A stretch of 64,000 bases of DNA from Sulfodiicoccus acidiphilus (GTDB lineage: Archaea > Thermoproteota > Thermoprotei_A > Sulfolobales > Sulfolobaceae), in the NCBI RefSeq assembly GCF_003967175.1, contig NZ_AP018553.1:434001-498000 (forward strand), in the 5' to 3' direction. Numbering within the stretch: position 1 is the stretch's first letter; each line of letters opens with the position of its first letter. The notes below the pieces were generated by a model. That model was not told the DNA's origin and did no database searches. It saw nothing but the letters and a program-made list of their open reading frames with translations. Both the position numbers and the translations under genes were made by a program. Below, piece by piece: positions 55,459-64,000 of this stretch.

Positions 55459-56802
55459 ATGAGCAAACCCCCAGAAGGTGAGAAGTTCACAAGTTCTCAC
55501 GGGAAGATGCTCTACATTTCTTTCCTCACCTACACGTTCGACATCCTCTTCTTCATTGCTCCAAGCTTCGTTATACCGTACCTCTCTAGGGAGATATACC
55601 CATCAGTGAACGTTGGTATCTCACTTCTGGTCACGTGGGGCGGATTCGCTGCAGGTGCCCTCTTCAGGCCCGTGGGAGCAGCCATCATTGGACCTAGGGT
55701 AGATACCATTGGAAGGAAGAGAACCCTCTACATTGCTCTAACGGGAGCCGCGATCGCGACAGCCCTATTAGCTGCCACGCCCACGTACAAACAGGTAGGC
55801 GTCCTAGCCCCAGTTGTCTACACCGTCCTCGTCATGATATCTGGGTTCTTCATAGGTGCGGTTGTGTCAGTGGGGTTAGTCTACGGCCCTGAAAACTTCC
55901 CAGAGAGACTCAGGGGTTTCCTCACAGGAGTATCTGAGTCTGGTGGTAGTCTAGCCCACACCATAGGTTCGCTCTGGCTGTTGTTGACAGCTGTATTAGT
56001 CGCGGGCAGCGCGTACTTCCTCTTCGGCTGGAGACTCATGTTCTTGGTGAGTATCATCCCTTTGGTGATGGTCCTCCCGGTGCTCTACTTCACGCCGGAG
56101 TCGGAGATATTCGCCCTCTCTAAGAAGTCCTCTAAGAAGTCGTCCAGTTCTCCCATAAGAGACATATTCAGGCAGCCATCGACCAGGACAGCGTTCCTCC
56201 TTCTCACGTTCATGGCCATAGGAATGCTAGGTGCAGACAACTTGCTCATAAACCAGTTGCCCACCTTCCTAAGGGTCGTCAACAAGTTCCCTCCGTCTCT
56301 CATAGCCCAGGTGGCCCTCGTGGCCTCGATAGGAGGCGTGCTAGGCTCTTGGGTAGGGGGAGCCGTCTCCCAGGGAACCGGAAGGAAACCAGTCGCGTTA
56401 GTAGCCACGGCAATTATGGCTGTAATGAGCTACCTCTTCATAATCATGGGAAGGCAGACGGCGGCCCTAGCACCGATTGTCATGGCCATAGTGTTCCCCA
56501 TGTACTTCGTGGACTCTAACGCTAAGGCTTCGCTCAGTCTATACCTCAACGAGACCTTCCCCACAGTCATGAGGGGAACGGCTCTAGGGCTCATATGGAA
56601 CATAGGGTACGGTATAGCATCGGTCTGGCCAGTCCTGATCAGCGCGTTCATCGCGACGTCTGGGGTGAGGGTGTATCCGTTGGTGGAGACGGTGATGGTG
56701 GCGTCCCTAAGCGTATTGGGACTTCTATGCGCAATATTCACCAGGGAACCGCGGGGAAACATATACAGGGAAAGACAGACCCTAACCGCTGGCACAGCGT
56801 AG
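55459..56802 (+). CDS. MFS transporter
   Basis: 447 residues with 12 membrane segments. The loop 2-3 motif is degenerate (GPRVDTIGRKRTL). TM4-5 carry YGPENFPERLRGFLTGV, and the second half FPTVMRGTALGLIWNIGYG. It differs from the two MHS-type carriers of the island and is closer to aromatic-acid or sugar-type facilitators. A central charged loop (SKKSSKKSSSS) is notable. Probably uptake or export of an organic acid handled by the neighbouring decarboxylases. Confidence 0.88.
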   Translation: MSKPPEGEKFTSSHGKMLYISFLTYTFDILFFIAPSFVIPYLSREIYPSVNVGISLLVTWGGFAAGALFRPVGAAIIGPRVDTIGRKRTLYIALTGAAIATALLAATPTYKQVGVLAPVVYTVLVMISGFFIGAVVSVGLVYGPENFPERLRGFLTGVSESGGSLAHTIGSLWLLLTAVLVAGSAYFLFGWRLMFLVSIIPLVMVLPVLYFTPESEIFALSKKSSKKSSSSPIRDIFRQPSTRTAFLLLTFMAIGMLGADNLLINQLPTFLRVVNKFPPSLIAQVALVASIGGVLGSWVGGAVSQGTGRKPVALVATAIMAVMSYLFIIMGRQTAALAPIVMAIVFPMYFVDSNAKASLSLYLNETFPTVMRGTALGLIWNIGYGIASVWPVLISAFIATSGVRVYPLVETVMVASLSVLGLLCAIFTREPRGNIYRERQTLTAGTA

Positions 56803-56968
56803 CTTAGGAGTAGACTTTTTAACTGTTTTATAACGACTGTTTTTATGATATTGGCTTATCTCTTTATTGATAGTTTTTATCTAATAGACCTCTAACAATC
56901 AAATTCACAAGTATTAGCTCGGATTAGTGCGGAGAAGATCAAAGTAAGCGGTCCACATTATAACCTCG
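56803..56968. terminator. AT-rich convergent gap
   Basis: Contains TTTTTAACTGTTTTATAACG and the T-rich TGTTTTTATGATATTGG after the MFS stop; U-rich transcripts of this sort end archaeal transcription. It also lies at the 3' end of the converging TPP-enzyme gene. Confidence 0.35.
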
Positions 56969-58660
56969 CTACCTGTAGCTCGTAACTACGTCAACTAGGG
57001 CTGGAGAATTGTGTTTTTTGACGTATTCGAGCGCCTCCTCTATTGAGGATCTCAACTGGCCTGGAGACTCAACTGGTCCAACACCGTGAACCCCCATGGA
57101 TTTTGCCATCGTTGAGAAGTCCACCACGGGATCTGATATGGAACCCCCCACTCTGAAGGCCCTCTCTGGGTCCCTTCCTCTCTGTTTGGCGATCAAGTAG
57201 TTGTGGTCGGCGTCGTTGAAGTACGCCCTATTGTTCATCATTATGATCAACAACTTCACGCTCCTGTTCCTCGCTGTCCATAGTGCACTAGGAGTGAAGA
57301 GGAGGTCGCCGTCCGGCTGGAAGTCCAGCACGAGCTTATCCCTAAGTGCGAGGGCAGCACCTATCGAGATTGGTAGTCCGTACCCCAATCCCCCCGCTCT
57401 AACCTTCCCCAGGTAACACCTCTCCCTCTCTAAAACCCAAGTCTTTCTCAGCCACCCACCTAGGTCTCCGTTGGCGATTACCCAGTCTTCGTTTTTCAGG
57501 ACTTCCCACGCCTCCTGGGCCAGTCTAGGTACTGAGACAGGAACGTCGTTGAACCTTCTCTCCAATTCTTCTCTCCACCTCCTCCTCTCCTCATCCCTCA
57601 ACTTCGCTACCCTATGGGCCCACTCCTCCTTTGGTCTTACGTCCTCCGTGAGTGAGAGTAATCTCCTCACCGCAGCACTTCCCTCCCCCACGATGTAGAC
57701 GTCCTCTAATGCGATGGACTCCTCGTTGACCCAAGAGCTCAAACTAGGTACCCCGATCCTCACTACCTTAGCCTTAGTGAGTACCTGCGACTTCCTTTCC
57801 AGTTTATCCGTCCTGGACAATACGTTGTGGAGGTTACTCACATCTAAGGCTAGGACTAGATCGGCTTCCCTCAATACCTGTTCTACGCCTGTGGCATCAA
57901 GAGGATGGGAGTTTGGGAAACTGAAATACTCCCCTGCATCTATCACCCCGGCCCCTATCCTCTCGGCCAGTCTGACCAGATCTGCCACTCCTCCCTGTCT
58001 CCTACCAGTGTTTCCAGCTACGATCACGGGCCTCTCCGCCCTCCTTAGCTCATCTCTCACTTCTCGGAGTTTATCGTCATCGATTCCCACATTCATGGGC
58101 GGTTTGACCTTTGGCATCTCGACGTTGGTGGCGTCTCTCTCTAAGTAGCCGGCGTCTAAGCAGACGTAGACCGGACCCTGGGGAGGAGTTAGTGAGAGTC
58201 TATATCCTTGGATAAGCGAGCGAAGGGCACTCTCCAGCGATGCGGGGAAGTCGTCCCACTTTACGTATCCCCTAACTACCTCGTTCGGGATGGTGGCGGT
58301 GTGTAAGTAGTCTATCCAGGCCCTCCTCCTCTCGTAATCCATCGGTCCCTCTGCACCTATTAACAATATCGGAACGTGATCGAAGAAGGCGTTATATATG
58401 GCCATAGACCCGTGAAGTAGGCCTACCACGTCATGGAGCAAGACGACCATGGGTTTCCCCGAGGCCTTGGCGTAACCGTGGGCTATACCGACCGCGATCT
58501 CCTCGTGTGGCACTGGAACTAGCTCGACATCTCCATAGTTAACTAACGACTCCCAAAGAGCCCTAAACGTCGAGCCTATGTTCGCGGAAACGTATTCTAT
58601 CCCCATTCCCTTTAATGCGTCAACAAGGAGGTCTGAGGAGTACTTAGAGTTATTAACCAT
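56969..58660 (-). CDS. Thiamine diphosphate-dependent decarboxylase-like enzyme (benzoylformate decarboxylase/AHAS fold)
   Basis: 563 residues with the three-domain TPP-enzyme layout. The activating glutamate is in VPVPHEEIAVGIAHGYA (about residue 51), the middle domain has PVIVAGNTGRRQGG, and the TPP-binding block is FQPDGDLLF...MMNNRAYFND. The first glycine of GDG is proline here. The ALWTARNRSVK...NNRAYFND phrase matches benzoylformate-decarboxylase-like and benzaldehyde-lyase-like proteins. Expected reaction: decarboxylation or carboligation of a 2-oxo acid. Single gene in the island. Confidence 0.9.
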   Translation of the reverse strand: MVNNSKYSSDLLVDALKGMGIEYVSANIGSTFRALWESLVNYGDVELVPVPHEEIAVGIAHGYAKASGKPMVVLLHDVVGLLHGSMAIYNAFFDHVPILLIGAEGPMDYERRRAWIDYLHTATIPNEVVRGYVKWDDFPASLESALRSLIQGYRLSLTPPQGPVYVCLDAGYLERDATNVEMPKVKPPMNVGIDDDKLREVRDELRRAERPVIVAGNTGRRQGGVADLVRLAERIGAGVIDAGEYFSFPNSHPLDATGVEQVLREADLVLALDVSNLHNVLSRTDKLERKSQVLTKAKVVRIGVPSLSSWVNEESIALEDVYIVGEGSAAVRRLLSLTEDVRPKEEWAHRVAKLRDEERRRWREELERRFNDVPVSVPRLAQEAWEVLKNEDWVIANGDLGGWLRKTWVLERERCYLGKVRAGGLGYGLPISIGAALALRDKLVLDFQPDGDLLFTPSALWTARNRSVKLLIIMMNNRAYFNDADHNYLIAKQRGRDPERAFRVGGSISDPVVDFSTMAKSMGVHGVGPVESPGQLRSSIEEALEYVKKHNSPALVDVVTSYR

Positions 58661-59156
58661 GGATCGACCTCATGTGTGCAATTAGTTAAGTCTTTCGTCA
58701 GTATCCCCAGGAATCGTCCTCAGATATCGGAGAGACTCTTCAAAAGAGTTAAGCTATAGATTAAGCGATCCCACGAGGTGCCATAAGGCGCTAAGTTAAT
58801 GGTGCTCTTAATAGAGACTAGCAAAGTCCTAACCTGTGGCTAAAACTGCAATTAGGTTTCTGGCTGTAACTTGCGCGTAAATTTAGAAGCCTCTTCCTCT
58901 ATGAGTCACCTTGTACCGGAGGCGGACTTCGGATAGGCAGAAGTGGTAATTTAGTAGCTAGTGAACGTTACCTTGAAATTTTTATTCCTTGGAAAGTCTG
59001 TTCGATAAACAAGAAGCTCGCCTATAACGACCAATGCTTTTTCAAATCCACATCTCGAGACATTTTATCGCAACGAACTCTGTTAAAGCGTTCCCCAGAA
59101 CCCCTTTTCATAGAAAACTATATTAGAGAAAAGATATAATTTTTAATTGGTTAGAT
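58661..59156. other. 500-bp gene-free region between divergent genes
   Basis: No gene recognised. The last part carries ACTATATTAGAGAAAAGATA and TATAATTTTTAATTGG, with the TATA about 28 bases before the MFS ATG. Confidence 0.4.
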
Positions 59157-60503
59157 ATGGCAGGAGGGAGGGAGAAGACTGGCCCAGTCTCAAGAAAGGT
59201 AGTTCTTCCAGTTGCTGTAGCGGCCTCCTTAGGGTCCCTCGTAGACTACTACGACTTCTTTCTGGCTGGATTTGTAGCTGGGGCGATATGGCCTACTCTG
59301 TTCTTTCCCTCCAAAGTGGCCGCCGTGGCCGTTGCGTCTTCCATAGCCGCCTATGGGGTGTCGTATTTGACTAGACCGATCGGGGCGTTCCTGTTCGGTA
59401 ACTATGGGGACAGGAGCGGTAGGAAATCCACGCTCATTTGGACCCTCCTGACTGCTGGAGTTGCAATGGTGGGGATTGCCTTAGTTCCCCCTTACGCATC
59501 CATAGGACTCTTGGCACCAACGTTAGTGGTGTTATTCAGGTTGCTGTTCGGCCTGGGGATCGGGGGGGAGTGGGGAGGGGCCTCTTCTTGGGTAATAGAA
59601 CACGCGTACGACTCGAAATGGAGGGCGTTCTGGGCGAGCTGGGTACAGGGAGGAGCACCTGCTGGGAGGTTAGTTGCCGGACTGGCCTTCGCTTACACGT
59701 CAACGCTTCTCCCCCGGCCAGAGCTTGAGTCCATTGGATGGAGAGTCCTGTTCGTTGTAGGAGCAATAGTTCTTGTGGTGGCGATTGTGATGAGGTACCT
59801 CCTGTCCGAGAGTCCACTCTTTAATGAACTAAGGAAGGAGAGGGGAGTAGAAAGGTTCCCGGCCTCTAAGGTACTTAAGGACAGTTGGGGAAAGGTCCTC
59901 AAACTGGCCCTTGCCGTAAACTATAACGTCAGTATAAGTACCATAGCTGTACTTCCATTCACGATCACCCTTGTAGAAGCTCTAGGCAGACAGCACCACC
60001 TCACGACCCTAGAGCTCTACAGACTTTCCACTTTTACGAGTCTAGCCATAAGCTTAGGTGCTCTTTCAGATTTGATATTCCAGGCCGTGGGGGGCGTAGT
60101 CAGCAGTGTGATAGGAAGGAAAAGTACTCTCCTCGTTTCCATAGCGCTGAGCGTTGTAGCGATCTACCCATATTTCCTCATGGTGATCACCCTGAATCCT
60201 GCCCTTATTTTGGTGGCGTCCGTATTGTTGCAGAGTGCCTTCGGGTTGGGGTACGGAGGAGTCCCTGCCTTCCTCACCGAGTCCTTTCAAACAAAGTACA
60301 GGTACTCCGGTTCAGGACTGAGTTACCAGCTGGGATCGCTCATAAGTGGAGTGGCTGGGGGATTCGTTGTACCTGCAATAGTACTCCTCAGTCCCACAGT
60401 TACCACTAGGTGGGTATACGTCGGAGCCTTAGCTATGATCTTAACGGTGTTCTCGCTTGTGGCCGTGCTTATGACAACTGAGACTAAGGATGTAAAACTT
60501 TAG
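59157..60503 (+). CDS. MFS metabolite:proton symporter (MHS-like), paralogue
   Basis: 448 residues, 12 membrane segments. SLVDYYDFFLAG at TM1, TRPIGAFLFGNYGDRSGRKS in loop 2-3 and GGEWGGASSWVIEHA in TM4 closely parallel the carrier at 50577-51872. The two carriers probably arose by duplication and diverged in substrate. It lies between two TPP-enzyme genes. An intact seven-G run is inside this gene (near 59569), unlike the shortened runs of the minus-strand genes. Confidence 0.9.
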   Translation: MAGGREKTGPVSRKVVLPVAVAASLGSLVDYYDFFLAGFVAGAIWPTLFFPSKVAAVAVASSIAAYGVSYLTRPIGAFLFGNYGDRSGRKSTLIWTLLTAGVAMVGIALVPPYASIGLLAPTLVVLFRLLFGLGIGGEWGGASSWVIEHAYDSKWRAFWASWVQGGAPAGRLVAGLAFAYTSTLLPRPELESIGWRVLFVVGAIVLVVAIVMRYLLSESPLFNELRKERGVERFPASKVLKDSWGKVLKLALAVNYNVSISTIAVLPFTITLVEALGRQHHLTTLELYRLSTFTSLAISLGALSDLIFQAVGGVVSSVIGRKSTLLVSIALSVVAIYPYFLMVITLNPALILVASVLLQSAFGLGYGGVPAFLTESFQTKYRYSGSGLSYQLGSLISGVAGGFVVPAIVLLSPTVTTRWVYVGALAMILTVFSLVAVLMTTETKDVKL

Positions 60504-61612
60504 GTGATGGTTCTACGCTTATCGTACTGTCTCAAAGAGGAACTCAACTCTCACCACTGAAACAAAACGGCCATCGAGCTGTCCATTGTAAGACGCATAA
60601 AGTCCGTAGTGAGAATTATAAAATAAAAATCTCTTAAATCTTTTTTATTAAAAATACTAGTTTGGCGAGCGCTATCAATGACAAGAAGTCCATAACGTAA
60701 AGGTGGGAGTTCCCGACTACGGTTATAGTATGAATTTGGGAGTTCCGCAAGCAGTAGAAACGTTTGCCAGAACAGAGAAGGCCCCTGGGACGTCATTCAC
60801 TGCACTTGACAGGTCGTGGAGTCAACTTCGAACATGCGCAGCAATCGGATGGCCCGATTGTCAGTGTGCACTTAACGCCCTAGTTCTGGGCTATTCACCG
60901 ACGGGGAGACACGATAGGCCACCTTGAACTCAGGAGCGTGTTGAAAACGGCGAGGTGGCCTCAACGTCACAAAGTAAACGGGCTTATCAAGAAGGACGAT
61001 CGGACGCACCGCTTAATCGTAGACGCGATACGTCTTATCAATCGACATCGGTCCTCCACGTCAGAGGGGAAGCTCTAGGAAATGGCGTGCGTGGCCCAGA
61101 TGGCTTCCTCTTTAGGGACCCCACCTCTCTCGCTGGTCTCTGCTTGTTCCCCGCTCGCGGCTTAGGGAGTGGGGAGCTCAAGTCACCACGGAAGTGACTC
61201 GGAGCTTAAAAGTGCCTACTCCTTAAAACTTGTAAAGTTGTAGCGAAGAACAGTAACGAAATCCCTCCCAGGTGTGACAGGACCTAACGCAAATTCGGGA
61301 GGCGAAGACGCCATCTATACATCGATAGTGCCCTCTGAGCGAAGAGCAATTTAATTGTTCTTCACCTTCGTTGGTAACTCTGACGACTCCTTTCCCTTAG
61401 CTCCGTCGAGGAACTCAACCGAACTGAAGGAAGGACAACCCTAAATACTTTCCTGAAGGGAACTCTAGCAGAACGGGGAGGAAGTCTGTTCATAATGGAG
61501 CAAGAAAAGGATGTTAGATCACCAATTGACCGTCTGGGTTTATTCGTTTGACACGAGTTTCATGGAATTCGCTTCGATAACCCTTTTAAACAAAAGAATA
61601 AATAAAGTTATC
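60504..61612. other. 1.1-kb gene-free region
   Basis: Short frames only (for example 60703-60927 and 60955-61197), none recognised. An AT-rich block (60600-60665) follows the MFS gene. Near the end CCCTTTTAAACAAAAG (61581-61596) is the TATA of the next gene, so the 34 codons preceding 61613 are probably untranslated. Confidence 0.45.
61584..61590 (+). promoter_or_regulatory. TATA box of the second TPP-enzyme gene
   Basis: TTTTAAA about 25 bases before the ATG at 61613, which selects that start over the upstream ATG at 61511. Confidence 0.5.
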
Positions 61613-63364
61613 ATGGATCAGGCGAAGGAGAGAGAAGGTTTATTTCCATCATCGGCGGCAGACCTATTGATTTACTCTCTTCTGGACTATGGAATCGAGC
61701 ACGTATTGATGAATACTGGCACGGACTACCCCTCCATAATAGAAGCGATAGCCAAGGTGGAACACACTAACCCCGGAAAGTTGAAGGCCCTAGTTGTACC
61801 CCACGAGATGACTGCTGTTTCCATGGCTTATGGTTACTATCTCTCGTCCTCACGAGTCTCTCCGGTTATGGTCCATACGATCCCCGGTACCGCTAACTCG
61901 ATATGTGGACTCCTCAATGCGCAGTCCATGAGGATCCCAATTCTACTCATAGCTGGAAGGACACCGGTGACCGAGAGCGGCCTGAGAGGAAGCAGGGATC
62001 AACAGATACATTGGTACCAGGAACTCAGAGACCAAGGGGAACTGGTAAGACAATTCACGAAGTGGGACTTCGAGTGCCGTCTACCGAGCCAAGTTCCACA
62101 CGTGTTGGAGAGAGCGTTTGAGTTAGCACTCAGTGATCCTAAGGGACCAGTTTACATTACCTTCCCTAGGGAAGTCCTAATGCAGGAGGTGCCGTCGCGA
62201 GAGGTGAGATCCGTGAGGCCGGTTCCCGCGGCCCCCACCATCCCGCCCATTTCAGAACTCGAGAAACTAGTGGACCAGCTGATAGGAGCGGAGAACCCCC
62301 TTATAGTCACCAGCTATCTGGGAAGGGACGCAGGAGCAGTTGGTGAGCTGGTCAAATTTGCCGAGGCATTGTCCATTCCAGTAGTGCAGGACTTCTACTT
62401 CCTCAATTTCCCCACTAATAATCCCCTCTACGTCGGATCCTTGGAGTCCCAGTATGGGAAGGAGTATATGAGGAGATCTGACGTAATTCTCTTACTGGAT
62501 ACCGACGTGCCGTACATTCCGAGTGAGGTGAAAGTCAGGGAAGACGCAAAGGTTCTCCAACTGGACGTAGATCCTCTCAAGGAATCCATACCTATGTGGG
62601 GATTCAAGGTCGACGTTGCCCTCAGGGGCAACTGCTCGGTAGCTCTACCACCGCTCCACAGTTTAGCGCTGAGACGCATCGATGAAGGACGCGTCAGTAA
62701 GGATGTGTTAAGGGATAGATACGCTAGGGCCAAGGAGGCCCACGTAAGGATGAAGGAGAAGTTCAAGGAAGAGGCCTTAAGTCACCGCAGCGACAGGCCG
62801 ATAGACCCCAGGTGGCTCTCCTACTCTTTCGGAAAGGTGAAGGACGATTCCACGATAGTCTTCGGCGAAGCCGTCACCTCCCCAGTTGTCGAATACATGG
62901 AGTTCTCCAAGCCAGGTACAGTATTCAACAAGACCGGCTTCGGCTGCTTGGGTTGGGCAATGGGTGCTGCCTTGGGTGCTAAACTCGCCTCTCCAGATAA
63001 GACGGTAGTGGCTCTAGTGGGGGACGGTACTTACATTTACTCGGCTCCAACAGCATGTCACTTCGTTTCTAGGAAATATAGCTTACCCTTCCTTACCATA
63101 GTTTACAACAACCAGTCGTGGTACGCCTCCAAGAGGCCGGTTCAGAAGTTCTACCCTGAGGGCTACGCCGTGAGGACTTCTAACTTCCCTGGGGTGGATT
63201 TATCTCCCCCTCCGAAGTTCGAGCTCACAGCAATGGCTAGCGACGCCTTCGCGGAGGCCGTCGAGGATCCTGAGCTCTTACCAGAGGCTCTGGAGAAGGC
63301 GTTCGGAATCGTGAAGAGAGGCGAGAATCAGGCTCTGCTTAACGTCATACTCAAGAAGCCGTAA
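61613..63364 (+). CDS. Thiamine diphosphate-dependent enzyme (acetolactate synthase-like)
   Basis: 583 residues from the ATG at 61613, judged by the TATA spacing. The activating glutamate is in VPHEMTAVSMAYGYY, the middle domain has NPLIVTSYLGRDAGAV, and the TPP block VALVGDGTYIYSAPTACHF...IVYNNQSWYA is complete. The C-terminus is about 20-30 residues longer than in typical decarboxylases. It belongs to the acetolactate synthase-like group of unknown substrate; no small regulatory subunit is nearby, so branched-chain amino acid synthesis is unlikely. It probably decarboxylates a 2-oxo acid in the island's pathway. Confidence 0.88.
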   Translation: MDQAKEREGLFPSSAADLLIYSLLDYGIEHVLMNTGTDYPSIIEAIAKVEHTNPGKLKALVVPHEMTAVSMAYGYYLSSSRVSPVMVHTIPGTANSICGLLNAQSMRIPILLIAGRTPVTESGLRGSRDQQIHWYQELRDQGELVRQFTKWDFECRLPSQVPHVLERAFELALSDPKGPVYITFPREVLMQEVPSREVRSVRPVPAAPTIPPISELEKLVDQLIGAENPLIVTSYLGRDAGAVGELVKFAEALSIPVVQDFYFLNFPTNNPLYVGSLESQYGKEYMRRSDVILLLDTDVPYIPSEVKVREDAKVLQLDVDPLKESIPMWGFKVDVALRGNCSVALPPLHSLALRRIDEGRVSKDVLRDRYARAKEAHVRMKEKFKEEALSHRSDRPIDPRWLSYSFGKVKDDSTIVFGEAVTSPVVEYMEFSKPGTVFNKTGFGCLGWAMGAALGAKLASPDKTVVALVGDGTYIYSAPTACHFVSRKYSLPFLTIVYNNQSWYASKRPVQKFYPEGYAVRTSNFPGVDLSPPPKFELTAMASDAFAEAVEDPELLPEALEKAFGIVKRGENQALLNVILKKP

Positions 63365-63635
63365 CGGTTTAGAGTCCACGACTGCACTCACATTCGATTC
63401 ACTCACCCTTCCGATCCTCACGGCTAATTTTACTCTGATGAGTTCCTAGCATTCCAAACTTAGAAGTACTCAGATCTACGAAGTTGGGGGCTCCAGCTCA
63501 ACCCTACGTTAACTTAGCTAACGACACCGCACAATTTGATTGGTGCGTAAAAGACTGACTTGAGCTCCCACTATTGACGCTAGACGTCCTGTTACTGACC
63601 GTCGTCTTTAAAGGGATCCGCCGTAACCAATTTAC
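63365..63635. other. Spacer with promoter of the partial UbiD gene
   Basis: No gene. CTTTAAAG (about 63606-63613) lies about 25 bases before the ATG at 63636. Confidence 0.4.
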
Positions 63636-64000
63636 ATGGCGTTGAGCTTCGACCTAAGAACTTGGGTAGATAACGTAAGGGAGAGAGGACTCCTCCGCGA
63701 AGTAAGGGGGGCTGACTGGAACCTGGAGGTAGGCTGCCTAACTGACATGAACGCGAAGGCCAAGAGGTACACGCTCCTGTTCGACGAGATAAGGGGGTAT
63801 CCTCCTGGTTACAGGATACTTACAGGAGCTCTCCTGGATGCCTCCAGGGTGGGCCTTTCCCTAGGCTTTAAGCAGGTGGGGAGGGACATGGAACTCGTCA
63901 AGGTTCTCAAGGAGAGAATCGAGTTCGCCTCTAGACACGCTGATCAATACTCCCCACTGGTAAAGGAAAGCGGCCCCCTGTTCGAGAACGTGAGAAGGGG
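63636..64000 (+). CDS. Third UbiD-family protein, N-terminal part (runs off the window)
   Basis: 121 residues to the edge, frame still open. The start FDLRTWVDNVRERGLLREV, ADWNLEVGCLTDMNA, LLFDEIRGYPPGYRILTG and the Leu/Gly-rich SRVGLSLGFKQ reproduce the N-terminal UbiD domain, closer to classical UbiD proteins than to the two other copies. A TATA CTTTAAAG precedes the ATG. The catalytic region lies outside, so its completeness is unknown. Confidence 0.85.
   Translation, partial: MALSFDLRTWVDNVRERGLLREVRGADWNLEVGCLTDMNAKAKRYTLLFDEIRGYPPGYRILTGALLDASRVGLSLGFKQVGRDMELVKVLKERIEFASRHADQYSPLVKESGPLFENVRR

Overview
The window looks like a chromosomal stretch of a thermoacidophilic crenarchaeon of the order Sulfolobales; the genus cannot be fixed from sequence alone. 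The evidence is archaeal information-processing genes (RNase P subunit Rnp4, Nob1, an XPB helicase with Bax1 nuclease, D-aminoacyl-tRNA deacylase), families typical of Sulfolobales (DUF929, PaREP1), TATA boxes about 25-30 bases before many start codons (leaderless style), frequent GTG/TTG starts, and insertion sequences of the IS605/tnpB type. No rRNA, tRNA or CRISPR array was recognised.

Layout. 0-3 kb: two thiolase-fold proteins and two DUF35 (zinc ribbon/OB) proteins in one overlapping operon. 3-8.4 kb: a sparse region with alkA, a hotdog thioesterase, a small membrane protein, a coiled-coil protein built on 96-bp tandem repeats, and fragments of two repeat families (called R1 and R2 here). 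8.4-18 kb: housekeeping and regulatory genes, namely a glycosyltransferase divergent from a BlaI/M56-type repressor-protease pair, an amidase, rnp4-yhbY-DUF371, a tRNA methyltransferase, a ferredoxin/thioredoxin-type reductase, an MFS carrier, nadK-nob1 and a DUF929 protein. 18-27 kb: an unknown 358-residue protein, a broken tnpB element, a nucleoside hydrolase, more repeats, and two frameshifted genes (glycosyltransferase, FAD oxidase). 27-32 kb: a radical SAM/SPASM enzyme and a sulfate-assimilation set (sulfite reductase, APS/PAPS reductase, ATP sulfurylase), followed by an internally deleted copy of the tnpB element. 32-40 kb: a phosphatase, dtdA, a methyltransferase, an ABC exporter, XPB-Bax1 and a broken PaREP1 gene.

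40-64 kb is a loosely packed catabolic island. It holds a zinc alcohol dehydrogenase, a two-subunit Rieske ring-hydroxylating oxygenase, an acyl/aryl-CoA ligase, four MFS carriers (one frameshifted), two complete and one partial UbiD-type (de)carboxylases, a cupin, and two thiamine-diphosphate decarboxylase-type enzymes. Most genes stand alone with their own TATA box and are separated by several hundred gene-free bases. I infer uptake and breakdown, or reversible (de)carboxylation, of aromatic or branched organic acids. Both complete UbiD proteins appear to lack two of the three residues of the usual Arg-Glu-Glu catalytic set.

Two sequence-level patterns matter to a reader. First, five minus-strand genes (glycosyltransferase, FAD oxidase, sulfite reductase, ABC ATPase, MFS carrier) are each broken by exactly one missing G in a short G run while both halves remain intact. 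This could be systematic homopolymer error or real indels. Second, the 395-bp element after sat is the 1266-bp tnpB element minus about 869 bp, with the breakpoint at a 7-bp direct repeat.
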